From the NCBI GenBank assembly GCA_037501455.1, contig CM074856.1:97082001-97146000 (forward strand): a DNA stretch of 64,000 nucleotides. The letters are read 5' to 3'. Shown piece after piece: positions 62,105 to 64,000 of this stretch. How positions within the stretch are numbered: position 1 is the stretch's first letter; every line of letters starts with the position of its first letter. The DNA comes from Lantana camara (taxonomy: Eukaryota > Streptophyta > Magnoliopsida > Lamiales > Verbenaceae). A program made the position numbers and the translations under genes. The notes under the pieces were generated by a model. That model saw only the letters and a list, made by a program, of their open reading frames with translations, had not been told where the DNA came from and made no database searches.

Positions 62105-64000
62105 CTACCCATGCACCTTCAACTTCCAAAAGGCATAAGCTACAACCCGACCGTTCTGCATCAACACACAACCCAGTCCTTCCTTAGAAACATCTGCATA
62201 AACTGCATAACCATCAACTCCCTCGGGTAGGGTAAGAACCGGTGTTGTAGTCAACCTTTCCTTTAAAGTTTGAAAACTCCTCTCACAACTATCATCCCAT
62301 TCAAACTTGGTTTCCTTCTTGGTCAACTTAGTTAACGGGGCTGCAATCTTAGAGAAATCCATCACAAATCTCCTATAATAATCTGCCAAGCCCAGAAAAC
62401 TCCGTATCTCAGAGGCGTTCCTAGGCCTCTCCCAATGTAACACCGTCTCAATCTTAGAGGGATCGACCTCAATTCCATTGCCTGAGATGATGTGACCCAG
62501 AAAAGTGACTCGATCAATCCAAAACTCACACTTACTGAACTTAGCATACAAGTTGTGCTCTCTAAGCGTCTCCAACACAATCCGGAGATGCTGTGCATGC
62601 TCCTCAACCGATCTCGAATACACCAAGATGTCGTCTATAAAGATCACCACGAACTTATCAAGGAACGGTCTAAACACCCGGTGCATCATATCCATAAACA
62701 CTGCAGGAGCATTCGTCAATCCAAACGGCATAACCACAAACTCAAAGTGTCCATATCTCGTGTTGAATCCAGTCTTAGAGATATCCTTCTCTCTAATACT
62801 CAACTGATAGTATCTTTGTCTCAAATCCAACTTGGAGTACACTCTCGAACCCTGCAAGCTATCAAACAATTCCTCAATATGGGGTAATGGATACTTGTTC
62901 TTAACTGTCATCCTGTTCAGCTCACGATAGTCTATACACATCCTTAACGTCCCATCTTTCTTCTTAACAAACAAGACGGGAGCACCCCACGGAGAAGTGC
63001 TCGGACGAATGTATCCCCTAACCAAAAGCTCATCCAACTGCTTCTTCAGCTCCTTCAACTCGGCAGGAGCCATCCTGTGAGGGGTCTTCGAATAGGGCTC
63101 AGCTCCGGGATAGAGGTCCACCATAAACTCAATATCCCTATCGGGTGGTAAGGACCCCAGACTCTCCGGGAACACATCCAGATACTCCCGAACGACCTCC
63201 GTCTCCTCAAGCTTGACCTGGTCCTTGGGTTTGTTCAGAAGGTAAGCAACGAAACCTGTAGCACCACCCCGGACTAACTTACTAGCCTCAACAAAGGATA
63301 TAAACGGGCTGGATCCCAAACTCTCTCTCGAAAACACCGCAGAATTAAAAGAAATCCTCTTCAAACGGCAATCCATAACTGCACCATGTCGGGAAAGCCA
63401 ATCCATCCCAAGAATCACCTTAAACCTCCCCATCGGCATCACAATCAAATCAGCAGGAAAAACTCGACCCTCAAAACTCACCGGGCACTCACGAAACACT
63501 CTGTCCGTCTCCAAGCTCCCCCCCCCCAAGGGAGAACTCAGCACAAACACATGCGCAGATATCTCAGCAAGCAAAGGCAAAGAAGTAATAACATCCCGGG
63601 CAATAAAAGAATGAGTAGCCCTGGGATCAAACAATGCATGTAATGATATGCCATGAATATGTATTGTACCTTCCACTACAACATTCTGATCAATATCTGC
63701 TATCTCCTCCTCGCCATCCAGAGCATATGCACGAGCCTGAACTACCGGCCTCTTCTTCGGACAAGCATCCGCCAAGTGATTAGCCGACCCACACACAAAG
63801 CACCTACCCAAATACCTCCAACACTTCTCCAATGGATGAGCACCCTGACAGTGAGAGCAACGAGCTGGAGCTGGTGTCGGTAATGCTGGTGGTCCTGTAG
63901 GAGCAGCGGGATGAGGCTTCTTGTTAATGAAGCCCTGTGGATGGAAAGCTGGTGTAGCAGTAGTAGAAGTATGAGTAACGGGCTTCTTGCCCTATCCAGA
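62105..64000 (-). pseudogene. gag-pol: Tekay element E gag C-terminus, protease and reverse transcriptase
   Basis: The frame enters at the right edge, with a TAG at 63992-63994. It holds two zinc knuckles ([14 protein letters not shown] and [14 protein letters not shown]) and a protease whose active site reads [11 protein letters not shown] (Asp codon 63626-63628) where the family has Asp-Ser-Gly. The reverse transcriptase follows with [39 protein letters not shown], the catalytic [24 protein letters not shown] and the start of RNase H ([18 protein letters not shown]). It ends at a TAG at 62105-62107. Apart from nonsense codons there is no frameshift. The protease is probably dead from its motif. 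This is the only pol of the Tekay type in the window and shows which lineage the non-coding relatives belong to. Confidence 0.92.

Noticed and set aside
62492..62887. Plus-strand frames opposite the reverse transcriptase of element E (also 63386-63643)
   Set aside because: The minus strand carries unmistakable reverse transcriptase motifs; the plus-strand frames are shadows.

Overview
The window is plant nuclear DNA from an intergenic, repeat-packed region, most likely of a eudicot. Every coding stretch I can identify belongs to a transposable element or a viral remnant. I see no host gene, tRNA, rRNA or CRISPR array. The dominant sequences are Ty3/gypsy retrotransposons of the Tekay/Del type (chromoviruses). 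Their LTRs are about 2.9-4.0 kb, begin TGT(A/G)A, end (T/C)(T/A)ACA, and share a 3' end with GTGCGGGGGATGTGG about 40 bp from the terminus. I label these LTR types A, A', A'', B1, B2, C, D, E, F and G for this report.

The left nest covers 1-23331. An Athila/Tat-like Ty3 3' end (1-1719) abuts the 3' tip of LTR G (1720-1862). LTR F (1863-2493 and 15707-16410) is split by minus-strand solo LTR B1 (2494-3337 and 13650-15701). B1 is itself split by the complete non-coding element A (3338-13644, two 4-kb LTRs around 2.35 kb). F sits in LTR A' (16411-18740 and 22156-23331), which is also broken by minus-strand LTR A'' (18741-22155). A block at 23332-24876 holds four small minus-strand frames and a tRNA-Met primer-binding site, and looks like an endogenous pararetrovirus fragment.

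The right nest starts at 24877 with a Tat-lineage Ty3 element: LTR 24877-25708, gag from 25802, and pol with two RNase H domains to 53148. After pol comes a spliced antisense gene (54200-55902, with more to about 56430). Its gag is split by element D (26841-48075). D's 3' LTR is split by gag-only element C (32464-45571), and C's 3' LTR is split by solo LTR B2 (38861-42484). At about 56434 the Tat element is broken by a minus-strand Tekay element E, which runs off the right edge and carries a 1-kb Copia solo LTR (60600-61602) in its integrase. Six insertions have exact 5-bp target duplications, which fixes the order.

The most interesting signal lies inside the Tekay LTRs. Eleven LTR copies each carry four or six short palindromes arranged in pairs. 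The centre-to-centre distance within a pair is exactly 32 bp in 21 of 24 pairs and 31 or 33 bp in the rest. The palindrome arms differ completely between LTR types, yet pairing and spacing stay. The same LTRs also keep a long-range inverted repeat (GCTAGGCGG...CCGCCTAGC) with compensatory changes, a CAGTC/GACTG hairpin, a hairpin before the polypurine tract, and a conserved two-intron splice layout. None of these would be found by protein-based annotation.
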